12,387 bases of DNA from Bacteroidales bacterium (GTDB taxonomy: Bacteria > Bacteroidota > Bacteroidia > Bacteroidales > Muribaculaceae). The notes under the pieces are model-generated. The model did not search any database. It saw only the letters and a list, made by a program, of their open reading frames with translations, and was not told the DNA's origin. Location of the stretch: NCBI GenBank assembly GCA_004554255.1, contig SFNC01000056.1, positions 1-12,387 of the forward strand. Direction: 5' to 3'. Shown piece after piece: positions 6,683-12,387 of this stretch. How positions within the stretch are numbered: the first letter of the stretch is position 1; the number at the start of each line of letters is the position of its first letter. A program made the translations under genes and the position numbers.

Positions 6683-6709
6683 CGGGTCATATTCTTGTAC
6701 TGCACACAC

Positions 6710-6753
6710 AAAAAACCGGAAGCCCGATAGTGATTGGTTATCGAGGCCCCGGT
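6710..6753 (-). terminator. Rho-independent terminator of the small membrane-protein gene (minus strand)
   Basis: Positions 6739-6753 and 6715-6729 form a 15-position stem with one mismatch and three wobble pairs around a 9-nt loop; minus-strand transcription then meets six T (A-run 6710-6715). It lies about 45 nt after the stop at 6799. The plus strand has no T-run after the stem, so the kinase pair has no clear terminator of its own. Confidence 0.8.
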
Positions 6754-6798
6754 CTACGCTTTCTCTTCAGATGGCGTCCGGTAGACAGCGTGTGTTTC

Positions 6799-6972
6799 TT
6801 ACTTCTTGCAGAAGCCGTGGTGACAGCCCTTGCCGGCAAAGAATGCCGCTACGGCAAGTACGCCCAGCCCGGCCATTATAATATGGTGGATGCGCTCGCA
6901 ACGCTCATGACGGCGGAGTTCTCCTTCCACTTTCTGCAATATCTCCACTTCGCGTTTTTCCTTATTTTCCAT
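6799..6972 (-). CDS. Small single-pass membrane protein, unknown function
   Basis: A 57-residue protein. It begins MENKEKREVEILQKVEGEL, a charged amphipathic helix of about 28 residues. One hydrophobic segment follows near residues 29-47 (HHIIMAGLGVLAVAAFFAG), then a short tail GKGCHHGFCKK with two Cys and two His. Start ATG at 6970-6972; stop TAA at 6799-6801. A strong terminator on the same strand (6710-6753) and a start next to an A-rich leader (CACACGATATT before the ATG) support it as real. I do not recognise the family. The C50-H-H-x-x-C54 tail could bind metal or be redox-active, but with so short a protein that is a guess. No partner gene on this strand is close (the next gene ends 69 nt away at 7042). 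Confidence 0.68.
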   Translation of the reverse strand: MENKEKREVEILQKVEGELRRHERCERIHHIIMAGLGVLAVAAFFAGKGCHHGFCKK

Positions 6973-7041
6973 AATATCGTGTGTTTTTAGTTATATTCTG
7001 ACATTAGAACACACTACGCATGGAAAAAGTTCACGGGACAG

Positions 7042-7818
7042 TCAGTCCAGAACCGGGAAACCGCGTCGGGCATCGCAAAGATTGCTGTGGCTCAGAGACG
7101 CGATTACGGCACCTCCGCAGCCATTATGACACTCGCCCGTGTCCATGCCAAGATAGTCCAGAATGTGGGTGGTGGACGGTGAATACACCCCGAAATCATC
7201 TTTGCCGCAACGGTTTACGCCCACCACATAAGCCTGGTTCTCAATGGCGCGGGCTATCAGCAGATGCTCCCATGCGAACCGGCGTGCATCGGGCCAGTTT
7301 GCCGGGATAATCAGCAGGTCGTAGCGCGCCGGACGGTTGCGCATCGTCTCAGGGAAACGCGTGTCATAGCACACAGCCATGGCAATGTCCCAGCTGCGGA
7401 AGCGCACCACGGGCATCGGCTCGGAACCGGCCTTGTAGACACGTGCCTCCGGGCTGAGGGCAAACAGGTGCTGCTTGTCGTAAAAAGTATACTCGCCGGA
7501 GGGCTCCACAAAGAAGCACCGGTTAGTGAACGCACCGTCGGCATCGCACCACACCCACGAGGCGCACACCGCGGCATTTGTCTCCGCAGCTATCCGGCGT
7601 ACGGCATCCAGCGAGGGGTGAGACGATGCACTGTCGCACAGCCGCGTGAGCATTGTCAGGTCAGCAATAAAGCCCGTGGAAAACAGCTCGGGCAGACAGA
7701 TAACGTCTACATCCCGGGGCAGACGACGGGCCATCTCAGCAGCCATGTACAGGTTCTCGTCGCGGTCCGACCACGCTATATCCAGCGGCAGAGCCGCAAC
7801 CTTAAGCAAATGTTCCAT
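7042..7818 (-). CDS. Nitrilase-superfamily amidohydrolase (omega-amidase, YafV/Nit2-like)
   Basis: A 258-residue carbon-nitrogen hydrolase. The catalytic triad is visible as E44 (LPELF), K115 (YDKQHLF) and C150 (VCYDTRFPE), with the supporting glutamate E124 before it. The combination LPE(L/M)F, KxHLF and CYDxRFPE is typical of the YafV/Nit2 branch, which hydrolyses alpha-ketoglutaramate and alpha-ketosuccinamate formed by glutamine and asparagine transaminases and acts as metabolite repair. Cytosolic; no signal peptide. It is last in the minus-strand run, starting 24 nt after the acyltransferase stop, so co-transcription is likely. Length is normal. Another amidase specificity within the superfamily remains possible. 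Confidence 0.88.
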   Translation of the reverse strand: MEHLLKVAALPLDIAWSDRDENLYMAAEMARRLPRDVDVICLPELFSTGFIADLTMLTRLCDSASSHPSLDAVRRIAAETNAAVCASWVWCDADGAFTNRCFFVEPSGEYTFYDKQHLFALSPEARVYKAGSEPMPVVRFRSWDIAMAVCYDTRFPETMRNRPARYDLLIIPANWPDARRFAWEHLLIARAIENQAYVVGVNRCGKDDFGVYSPSTTHILDYLGMDTGECHNGCGGAVIASLSHSNLCDARRGFPVLD

Positions 7819-7842
7819 ATATTTGGGAATGGGGTCTGATTG

Positions 7843-8385
7843 TCAAGGATTAAAGTTTTCCGGGTTCTTGCCCTGCGCTCCCGTGGCGCGGTAATAATCG
7901 CGGATTTTCTGCATGTCGGCGTCCACATCTCCGGTTGTCAAGAAAGTCTCGGACACCGTGATAGTCTTGTTGGCATAGTCTATCACCCCCAGAGCAACAG
8001 GCACACGGGCGGCATGGGCTATCCGCAGAAAGCCGGTGCGCCACTGCTCCACGCGGCTGCGGGTACCCTCCGGGGTAATGGCGAGCTGCATGTGGTCGGC
8101 GGTATTGAACCGGTTTATCAGCTCCCGGGTGAGCGCACTGCCGTGGACACGAGGCACCGGGATGCCGCCCATGGCGCGGAAAATCCGGCTCAGCGGCGGG
8201 AAGAACCACGTCTGCTTCATCAGGAATCCTGCATGGCGGTTTACCGACGCGTAGGCAAGCTTGCCCAGGATGAAATCCCAGTTGCTGGTATGGGGCGCAA
8301 CACAGATTATACATTTACGGTAGTTTGGGACGGTGATATTTACTCGCCATCCCATCCACCGTAATATTCGTGCCGATAGATTCAT
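7843..8385 (-). CDS. PlsC-like glycerolipid acyltransferase
   Basis: A 180-residue LPLAT-family protein, likely transferring an acyl chain to lysophosphatidic acid or another lysolipid at the inner membrane. Motif I H32-T-S-N-W-D37 (HX4D catalytic pair), motif II G73-G-I-P-V-P-R79, motif III P105-E-G-T-R-S110, and motif IV VPVALG are all present, so it should be active. It is shorter than housekeeping PlsC (about 240 residues) and has no clear transmembrane helix, but this short form is common in Bacteroidales. The hydrophobic N-terminal face (ARILRWMGWRV) may be a membrane anchor. Downstream (24 nt) is the nitrilase gene; upstream (57 nt) is the conserved hypothetical. Its true acceptor cannot be told from the sequence. 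Confidence 0.86.
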   Translation of the reverse strand: MNLSARILRWMGWRVNITVPNYRKCIICVAPHTSNWDFILGKLAYASVNRHAGFLMKQTWFFPPLSRIFRAMGGIPVPRVHGSALTRELINRFNTADHMQLAITPEGTRSRVEQWRTGFLRIAHAARVPVALGVIDYANKTITVSETFLTTGDVDADMQKIRDYYRATGAQGKNPENFNP

Positions 8386-8442
8386 AACATCCTTGTTTTT
8401 ATCTGTTTATGCCATGAGTCTACGGCATCTGCCTGTCGTTTA

Positions 8443-8796
8443 TCACTTTGCCTTGTTGGCGTCTTTAACGGCCTGAGGCATCGCGGCGTTCATCTTCTTG
8501 ACGATTGCGGCAACCTTCTCGTTGAATTCGTCGGCGAGTTTCTTGTAAGCGGCGCGATAGTAGGCTGTGCGTGCCTTGTTGTATTCGGCTCCGTTCTCAA
8601 ACGAGGCATGACTCTTGTCAAAGCTGAATGTGGCATGACGCAGAGTGCCCTCCTGCAGGTGGGCTATCTCGCCGATGATTTCTGCTACTTCCTGACGGTC
8701 AAAGCCTTTCAGCATGTGACTTGCCATGAGGAGTTCGGCAGCGAGGTCGCCGCAAGTGTAACGCACACGTTTTTTCAGTTGTCTTTTATTTGCCAT
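8443..8796 (-). CDS. Conserved Bacteroidales hypothetical protein
   Basis: A 117-residue, basic, wholly helical-looking cytosolic protein with the start MANKRQLKKRVRYTCGDLAAE. I recall similar 'MA(N/S)KR-x-LKK-x-(I/V)-x-YxC-x-DL' proteins as widely conserved hypotheticals in Bacteroides and relatives, but I know no function. Visible features are a single N-terminal cysteine (C15), an acidic central helix (RQEVAEIIGEIAHLQ), and a lysine-rich C-terminus ending DANKAK. It starts 21 nt after the thrC stop, inside the minus-strand operon-like run, and probably depends on the thrC promoter. No nuclease, DNA-binding or membrane motif is apparent. Confidence 0.82.
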   Translation of the reverse strand: MANKRQLKKRVRYTCGDLAAELLMASHMLKGFDRQEVAEIIGEIAHLQEGTLRHATFSFDKSHASFENGAEYNKARTAYYRAAYKKLADEFNEKVAAIVKKMNAAMPQAVKDANKAK

Positions 8797-8817
8797 AATA
8801 TTTTATTGTTTAAATGG

Positions 8818-10143
8818 TTACAGATTGTTTAGAATTATGTCGCGCAAGGCAGGGTACATCGGCATGATGGGCCTGCGGTGGTCTATTCCGTTCATAAAGC
8901 GGGTAAGCTGCAGCGGCAGGTCCATGGCACGGCCGGTGATAGCACTCATGGCCGTCAACGATTTGGCCGGGTGTCCGGTAGCCATAATCAGTCCGGTCTC
9001 GCCGGGTTTCAGACTGTCATTCAGCGCTTTCCAGGCCATGGCACCATGCGGGTCTATAGTATAGCCCGTGGCGTCGTAACACCCGTTCACGGCATTGATG
9101 ATGGCGGCATCGTCATAGCTGACAGCACTTATACGGCCACGCATACCATCAACATCGCCGCCACACAGGTATCTGAGGCGATCTATATTGGACGGACGGC
9201 CTTTGTCGGCGGCACACGCCAGCGTGGGTATCGCCCTCGGAGCGGCATTGTCGCGCCCGGCAAGCATGTCCGTCAGGAAGCTGTTGGCATTCTCGCACGC
9301 AACCAACTTGTTGTACTTCAGCCCCATGTCGGCAGCGGCAACACCGGCACAGACATTTCCGAGGTTCCCCGAGGGCACGGCGATAGTCACCGGGCTTTTA
9401 GAGCCGATCTTCTCGCTAAGCACCGCCATGGCATAGAAATAATAGAACGACTGCGGCAACAGACGCGCTATATTCGCCGAGTTTGCGGACGTGAGCACAG
9501 CCACGGCATTCAGCGCCGGGTCGGCAAAGGCCTGGCTCACCAGCGAGTGGCAGTCGTCAATGGTTCCCTGCACCTCCAGAGCGTGGATATTGCCGCCGAG
9601 GGTGGTGAACTGCAGCTCCTGCTGACGCCCGGCATGCCCGCGCGGAAACAGGATATACACCTCGACATTGCTGATGCCCGCAAAGCCGTTGGCAACAGCA
9701 CTGCCCGTATTGCCGTTGGTGGCTATCAGCACGTGCAGTTTGCCGGAACGCTTGCTGCGCTGCATCTCTGCCCCGGTGTGCAGGTGCCCCAGCAGACGCG
9801 CCATAAAACGCGCGCCGAAGTCCTTGAAGGTCAGCGTCGGCCCGTGAAACAGTTCTATCGCATAAATATTCTCGCTGAGCTGCACAAGGGGCACCTCGAA
9901 GTTAAACGCCTCGTCAACCACGCGCTTCAGGGCCGCAGACTCCACATCCTGGCCGAAAAGCTGGTTGGCGAGAACATACGATATCTCGTCGAATCTCATC
10001 CCGCCAAAGTTCATGAAGAACGGCGCCGGAATAACCGGCAGGCGCTGCGGCATGTACAATCCGCCGCCCATAGGCGTACTGTTAAGTACTGCCTGACTGA
10101 GTGTTACGGATGGTCCCGCCTGGCGGATGCCTATATATTTCAT
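8818..10143 (-). CDS. thrC: Threonine synthase
   Basis: Converts O-phospho-L-homoserine to L-threonine with pyridoxal phosphate, the last step of threonine biosynthesis; cytosolic. The 441-residue length fits the bacterial class. The N-terminal substrate-lid segment (LSQAVLNSTPMGGGLYMP) is followed by FHGPTLTFKDFG, where K107 is the PLP-binding lysine. The phosphate-binding loop is A-T-N-G-N-T-G-S-A, against ATSGDTGSA in many homologues. VPSGNLGN, ENANSF, RPSNIDRL and the C-terminal MATGHPAK segment are also typical. Aspartokinase/homoserine dehydrogenase genes, often next to thrC in Bacteroidales, are not adjacent here. It is the first gene of the minus-strand run, with a promoter facing it at 10168-10175. 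Confidence 0.95.
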   Translation of the reverse strand: MKYIGIRQAGPSVTLSQAVLNSTPMGGGLYMPQRLPVIPAPFFMNFGGMRFDEISYVLANQLFGQDVESAALKRVVDEAFNFEVPLVQLSENIYAIELFHGPTLTFKDFGARFMARLLGHLHTGAEMQRSKRSGKLHVLIATNGNTGSAVANGFAGISNVEVYILFPRGHAGRQQELQFTTLGGNIHALEVQGTIDDCHSLVSQAFADPALNAVAVLTSANSANIARLLPQSFYYFYAMAVLSEKIGSKSPVTIAVPSGNLGNVCAGVAAADMGLKYNKLVACENANSFLTDMLAGRDNAAPRAIPTLACAADKGRPSNIDRLRYLCGGDVDGMRGRISAVSYDDAAIINAVNGCYDATGYTIDPHGAMAWKALNDSLKPGETGLIMATGHPAKSLTAMSAITGRAMDLPLQLTRFMNGIDHRRPIMPMYPALRDIILNNL

Positions 10144-10161
10144 TGTAATATTAGCTGTTTA

Positions 10162-10199
10162 TTTGTGCAAATATAGCAATTTATTTTTATATTTGCACA
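10162..10199. promoter_or_regulatory. Palindromic divergent promoter between thrC and the C1 peptidase gene
   Basis: TGTGCAAATATA (10164-10175) and TATATTTGCACA (10188-10199) form a perfect 12-bp inverted repeat around a 12-nt AT-rich centre. Each arm carries a -7 octamer TATATTTG: minus strand 10168-10175 (toward thrC, leader of about 18 nt) and plus strand 10188-10195 (toward the peptidase, leader of about 60 nt). The plus-strand promoter has TTTG at 10162-10165, spacing 22 nt, slightly long; the minus promoter has only TGTG in the -33 position. Each -33 region overlaps the other promoter's -7 arm, so the two may interfere. Confidence 0.62.
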
Positions 10200-10261
10200 T
10201 CTATTAATGATAATAAGACCCCGTTCTTAAATTAAATCATCCAATCATACCAATTCTGAGC

Positions 10262-11671
10262 ATGAAAAGAACAATATCACGAATCACGGCACTCGGCGCA
10301 TTGCTGGCCATGACCGCTACCATTCCTGCCGGGGCAAAAGGTAATGGTAACGGAGGAATCAATCCCTCCATGATGCAGGAACTGCGCCAATCCTACACCC
10401 CGGACGCAGCGGCCCGCGCACTCAGCAACGCAGCGGCATTCACCTCGCTTGACAAGCTGGCATCTACTCCGTCACAGCTGTCGGCCGCCGACGCTCATTT
10501 CAGCCACCGTGTGCCATCCAAAGGCATAACCGACCAGAAAAGCTCCGGCAGATGCTGGCTATTCACCGGCCTGAATGTCCTCCGCGCTCAAATGATGCGT
10601 CAGCACGGGCTCCCCACCCTCAAACTCTCGCAGAACTACAATTTCTTCTACGACCAGCTCGAGAAAGCAAACCTGTTCCTCCAGGCGATTATAGACACCG
10701 CCGACAAGCCCATGACAGACCGCACCGTCGACTTCCTTTTCAGCAACCCGGTAAGCGATGGCGGACAATTCACCGGCCTCAGCGACAATATCATGAAGTA
10801 CGGCGTGGTCCCTGCCGAGGCCATGTGCGAGACTTTCAGCGCCGAGAACACCTCTCAGCTGCGACGCCTGCTCTCTCTTAAACTCCGCGAGGACGGCCTC
10901 AAACTCCGCGAATCTGCCGCAAAAGCATCCCCCGAGCAGCTCAAAACCGAGAAAACAGCGATGCTGAAGGAGATATACGGCATGCTGGCTCGCACGCTCG
11001 GTGTCCCGCCCACAGAGTTCACATGGACCCGACGCAACAAGGACGGCAAGGCACTGAGCACCAAGACCTACACGCCTCAGTCGTTCTACAAGGAGTTCGC
11101 CGGCAATGACCTCAAAAAGAACTATGTCATGCTGATGAACGACCCCGGCCGTGAGTTCTACAAGCTGTACGAGATTGACCTGGACCGACACACCTACGAC
11201 GGCGAGAACTGGACCTACGTGAATCTGCCCGTAGAGGACATCAAACAGATGGCTATTGCCGCGATAAAGGACAGCACCGCAATGTACTTCAGCTGCGATG
11301 TCGGCAAATTCTTCGACCGCAAACGTGGCGTCCTGGACATCAACAACTATGACTATGACGACCTCATGGGTGTCACTTTCGGCATGGATAAGGCCGACCG
11401 CATACGCACCCACGCAAGTGCCTCGTCGCACGCCATGACACTGGTGGCTGTTGACCTGGACAAGGACGGCAAACCGCTCAAGTGGATGGTGGAAAACAGC
11501 TGGGGACCCGGCGCAAACGACGGTCACCTCATCATGACGGACAAGTGGTTCGACGAATACATGTTCCGCCTTGTCGTGGACCGCAAATACGTCCCAAAAC
11601 GCGTGCTGGACATCCTCAGGCAGACTCCCATAACCCTACCGGCCTGGGACCCTCTTTTCCAGGACATGTAA
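10262..11671 (+). CDS. C1 family peptidase, aminopeptidase C / bleomycin hydrolase type, exported
   Basis: A 469-residue papain-fold cysteine peptidase. An N-terminal signal peptide (MKRTISRITALGALLAMTATIPAGA, cleavage near residue 25) sends it to the periplasm, unlike cytosolic PepC; this is usual in Bacteroidetes. The catalytic triad is visible: C98 in KSSGRCWLF, H390 in SSHAMTLV, and N412 in VENSWG; Q92 in TDQKSSG is the oxyanion glutamine. The long helical insertion (about 120-330) is typical of the PepC/bleomycin hydrolase branch, which forms hexameric barrels and trims peptides from the N-terminus. Start ATG at 10262 lies about 60 nt after the predicted transcription start. The gene is divergent from thrC and ends at a strong terminator. 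Exact peptide specificity is not readable. Confidence 0.93.
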   Translation: MKRTISRITALGALLAMTATIPAGAKGNGNGGINPSMMQELRQSYTPDAAARALSNAAAFTSLDKLASTPSQLSAADAHFSHRVPSKGITDQKSSGRCWLFTGLNVLRAQMMRQHGLPTLKLSQNYNFFYDQLEKANLFLQAIIDTADKPMTDRTVDFLFSNPVSDGGQFTGLSDNIMKYGVVPAEAMCETFSAENTSQLRRLLSLKLREDGLKLRESAAKASPEQLKTEKTAMLKEIYGMLARTLGVPPTEFTWTRRNKDGKALSTKTYTPQSFYKEFAGNDLKKNYVMLMNDPGREFYKLYEIDLDRHTYDGENWTYVNLPVEDIKQMAIAAIKDSTAMYFSCDVGKFFDRKRGVLDINNYDYDDLMGVTFGMDKADRIRTHASASSHAMTLVAVDLDKDGKPLKWMVENSWGPGANDGHLIMTDKWFDEYMFRLVVDRKYVPKRVLDILRQTPITLPAWDPLFQDM

Positions 11672-11678
11672 CGATACT

Positions 11679-11714
11679 GAGGCACCGCGCTAAACGGTGC
11701 CTCGTTTTATTTTT
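11679..11714 (+). terminator. Rho-independent terminator after the C1 peptidase gene
   Basis: A perfect 9-bp stem, GAGGCACCG (11679-11687) with CGGTGCCTC (11695-11703), 7-nt loop, then GTTTTATTTTT. It lies 8 nt after the peptidase stop. It overlaps the last codons of the convergent flavin reductase gene (stop at 11707-11709) but has no T-run for minus-strand transcription. Confidence 0.85.
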
Positions 11715-12282
11715 CAAGTACCAAACCTTCACTAAAGGCCTTGCCCACACGCTCACCCAACGACAGATAACCGTTGTGAATCGGGTCGAAGGTTATGAGA
11801 TTCATCGCGGCTACGTCAGGCTTGCCGTCCTCAGCGAGGTACTCACTCTTACAGATTATATTAACTATCTCGCCGACAAGGTAGAACCCGGTCTCCGATT
11901 CGTCTATCTTCTGCTTTATGCGGCACTCCATCGTCATCGGGAAGCAGTCGAACACCGGAGCGTTTACATTCTCGGATTTCACTGATTTCCAGCCCGTTCT
12001 CGCCACTTTATCCGGGTATTTACGGCCGCTGACAAGCCCCACGTAGTCCGATGCCACAAGGGTCTCTGCCGTCGCAAAAGCTACGGTAAACTCCCCGCAA
12101 CGGTTAAGGTTATCGGTCGTGGCATGAGAGCCGAGCGAGATAAAAATCTCGTTATGGTCCCACTGTCCGCCCCATGCGGCGTTCATGGCATTGGGCGTTC
12201 CGTCGGCGTTATATGTGCCGATTATCAGTACCGGCTGAGGCAACATCCATGCCTGCGGCTTAAAATTCTTTGTCTCGTTCAT
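11707..12282 (-). CDS. Flavin reductase family protein (flavoredoxin-like)
   Basis: A 191-residue FMN-binding split-barrel protein. The opening KNFKPQAWMLPQPVLIIGTYNADGTPNAMNAAW is typical of flavoredoxin and NADH:FMN oxidoreductase-like proteins: the 'LP-x-PV-x-(I/V)-x(3)-(D/N)-G-x-PN-x-M-x-A-x-W' block contacts FMN. FISLG and the segment HATTDNL (around residues 53-59) with GEFTV follow as expected. Cytosolic; the electron partner cannot be read from the sequence. Length is normal. The gene converges on the C1 peptidase, overlapping that terminator. Upstream, the 105 nt to the window end contain a GACCCC...GGGGTC inverted repeat and a truncated hairpin repeat; no consensus promoter was found there (best match TAAATCTG). 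Confidence 0.88.
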   Translation of the reverse strand: MNETKNFKPQAWMLPQPVLIIGTYNADGTPNAMNAAWGGQWDHNEIFISLGSHATTDNLNRCGEFTVAFATAETLVASDYVGLVSGRKYPDKVARTGWKSVKSENVNAPVFDCFPMTMECRIKQKIDESETGFYLVGEIVNIICKSEYLAEDGKPDVAAMNLITFDPIHNGYLSLGERVGKAFSEGLVLEK

Positions 12283-12341
12283 ATCTGTCTTAGACCCCGT
12301 TCCCCAATATTTGTTAACGCAGGGGTCGCAGATTTCGGTCA

Positions 12342-12387
12342 GATTTAGTCTTGCAGGTGAAGGAGCATAGCGGGCTATGTGACTGAA
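12342..12387. repeat. Long imperfect hairpin, copy B (cut by window end)
   Basis: Homologous to 2044-2089 with the same spacing: AGATTTAG, 12 nt, AGGAGC, then the stem-loop ending GTGACTGAA. Over the last 27 nt the copies differ at three positions. One is in the loop (TCGGGC versus GCGGGC), and two form one base pair (G2069-C2080 versus A12367-T12378). Tandem GA blocks occur at 12363-12364 with 12381-12382, and 12359-12360 with 12385-12386. Copy B lies between the flavin reductase start and whatever follows beyond 12387. Confidence 0.7.

Noticed and set aside
8408..8427. ATGCC...GGCAT hairpin between the hypothetical and acyltransferase genes
   Set aside because: Only a 5-6 bp stem with no T-run; too weak to call a terminator or attenuator.
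8878..10176. 432-codon plus-strand open frame opposite thrC
   Set aside because: Antisense shadow; Arg/His/Gln-rich with no recognisable domain, while the opposite strand is clear threonine synthase.
10216..10226. AGACCCCGTTC shared with 12292-12302
   Set aside because: An 11-nt match is expected many times by chance between two places in 12 kb, and the flanks are not similar.
10559..11527. 322-codon minus-strand open frame opposite the C1 peptidase
   Set aside because: Antisense shadow; the plus strand carries the signal peptide and catalytic triad.
12293..12327. GACCCCGTT...AACGCAGGGGTC inverted repeat taken as a terminator
   Set aside because: The stem has a bulge and no T-run on either strand, and no gene ends next to it; it may instead belong to the outer part of repeat copy B.

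Overview
The window looks like chromosome from a moderately GC-rich member of the Bacteroidales; a Muribaculaceae-like gut anaerobe is my best guess, not proven. The basis is the set of protein families (Bacteroidetes-type CdaA, secreted multidomain GH13, short PlsC-like acyltransferase, periplasmic PepC-like peptidase). Several start codons also lie downstream of textbook Bacteroidetes promoters (TTTG or TTG, about 20 nt, TAnnTTTG), with hardly any Shine-Dalgarno sequences.

Layout. (1) 1-1884, minus strand: replication-like part of an integrated or mobile element. It holds the start of a CHC2-type zinc-finger protein (probable DUF6371/primase-like), then a RecA-like RepA-family ATPase. Two copies of a distinctive iteron-like palindrome bracket the ATPase gene, and the upstream copy lies beside a very AT-rich stretch. 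(2) 1885-5822, plus strand: a Bacteroidetes promoter, an unusual structured leader of about 200 nt (31-nt outer inverted repeat around a long internal hairpin), the diadenylate cyclase gene cdaA, then a secreted GH13 alpha-glucan hydrolase ending in a strong terminator. (3) 5860-6682, plus strand: an AT-rich island with a zeta-toxin-like P-loop kinase and an overlapping 60-codon partner, a candidate toxin-antitoxin pair. (4) 6710-6972, minus strand: a small single-pass membrane protein gene with its own terminator. (5) 7042-10143, minus strand: a tight four-gene run in transcription order thrC, conserved hypothetical, PlsC-like acyltransferase, omega-amidase-like nitrilase. (6) 10162-11714, plus strand: a C1 peptidase (PepC/bleomycin hydrolase type) with a signal peptide, transcribed divergently from thrC through a palindromic double promoter. 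(7) 11707-12282, minus strand: a flavoredoxin-like flavin reductase, convergent with the peptidase. (8) 12342-12387: a second, truncated copy of the leader hairpin seen upstream of cdaA.

Most genes are ordinary metabolism. The least explained structure is the repeated hairpin (2044-2105 and 12342-12387). Two of the three differences within its 27-nt core form a compensatory base-pair change, and tandem G.A mismatches recur in its stem. The second unexplained element is the pair of matched GGTAACGT palindromes around the RepA-like ATPase, which could be a small replication origin or an operator system.
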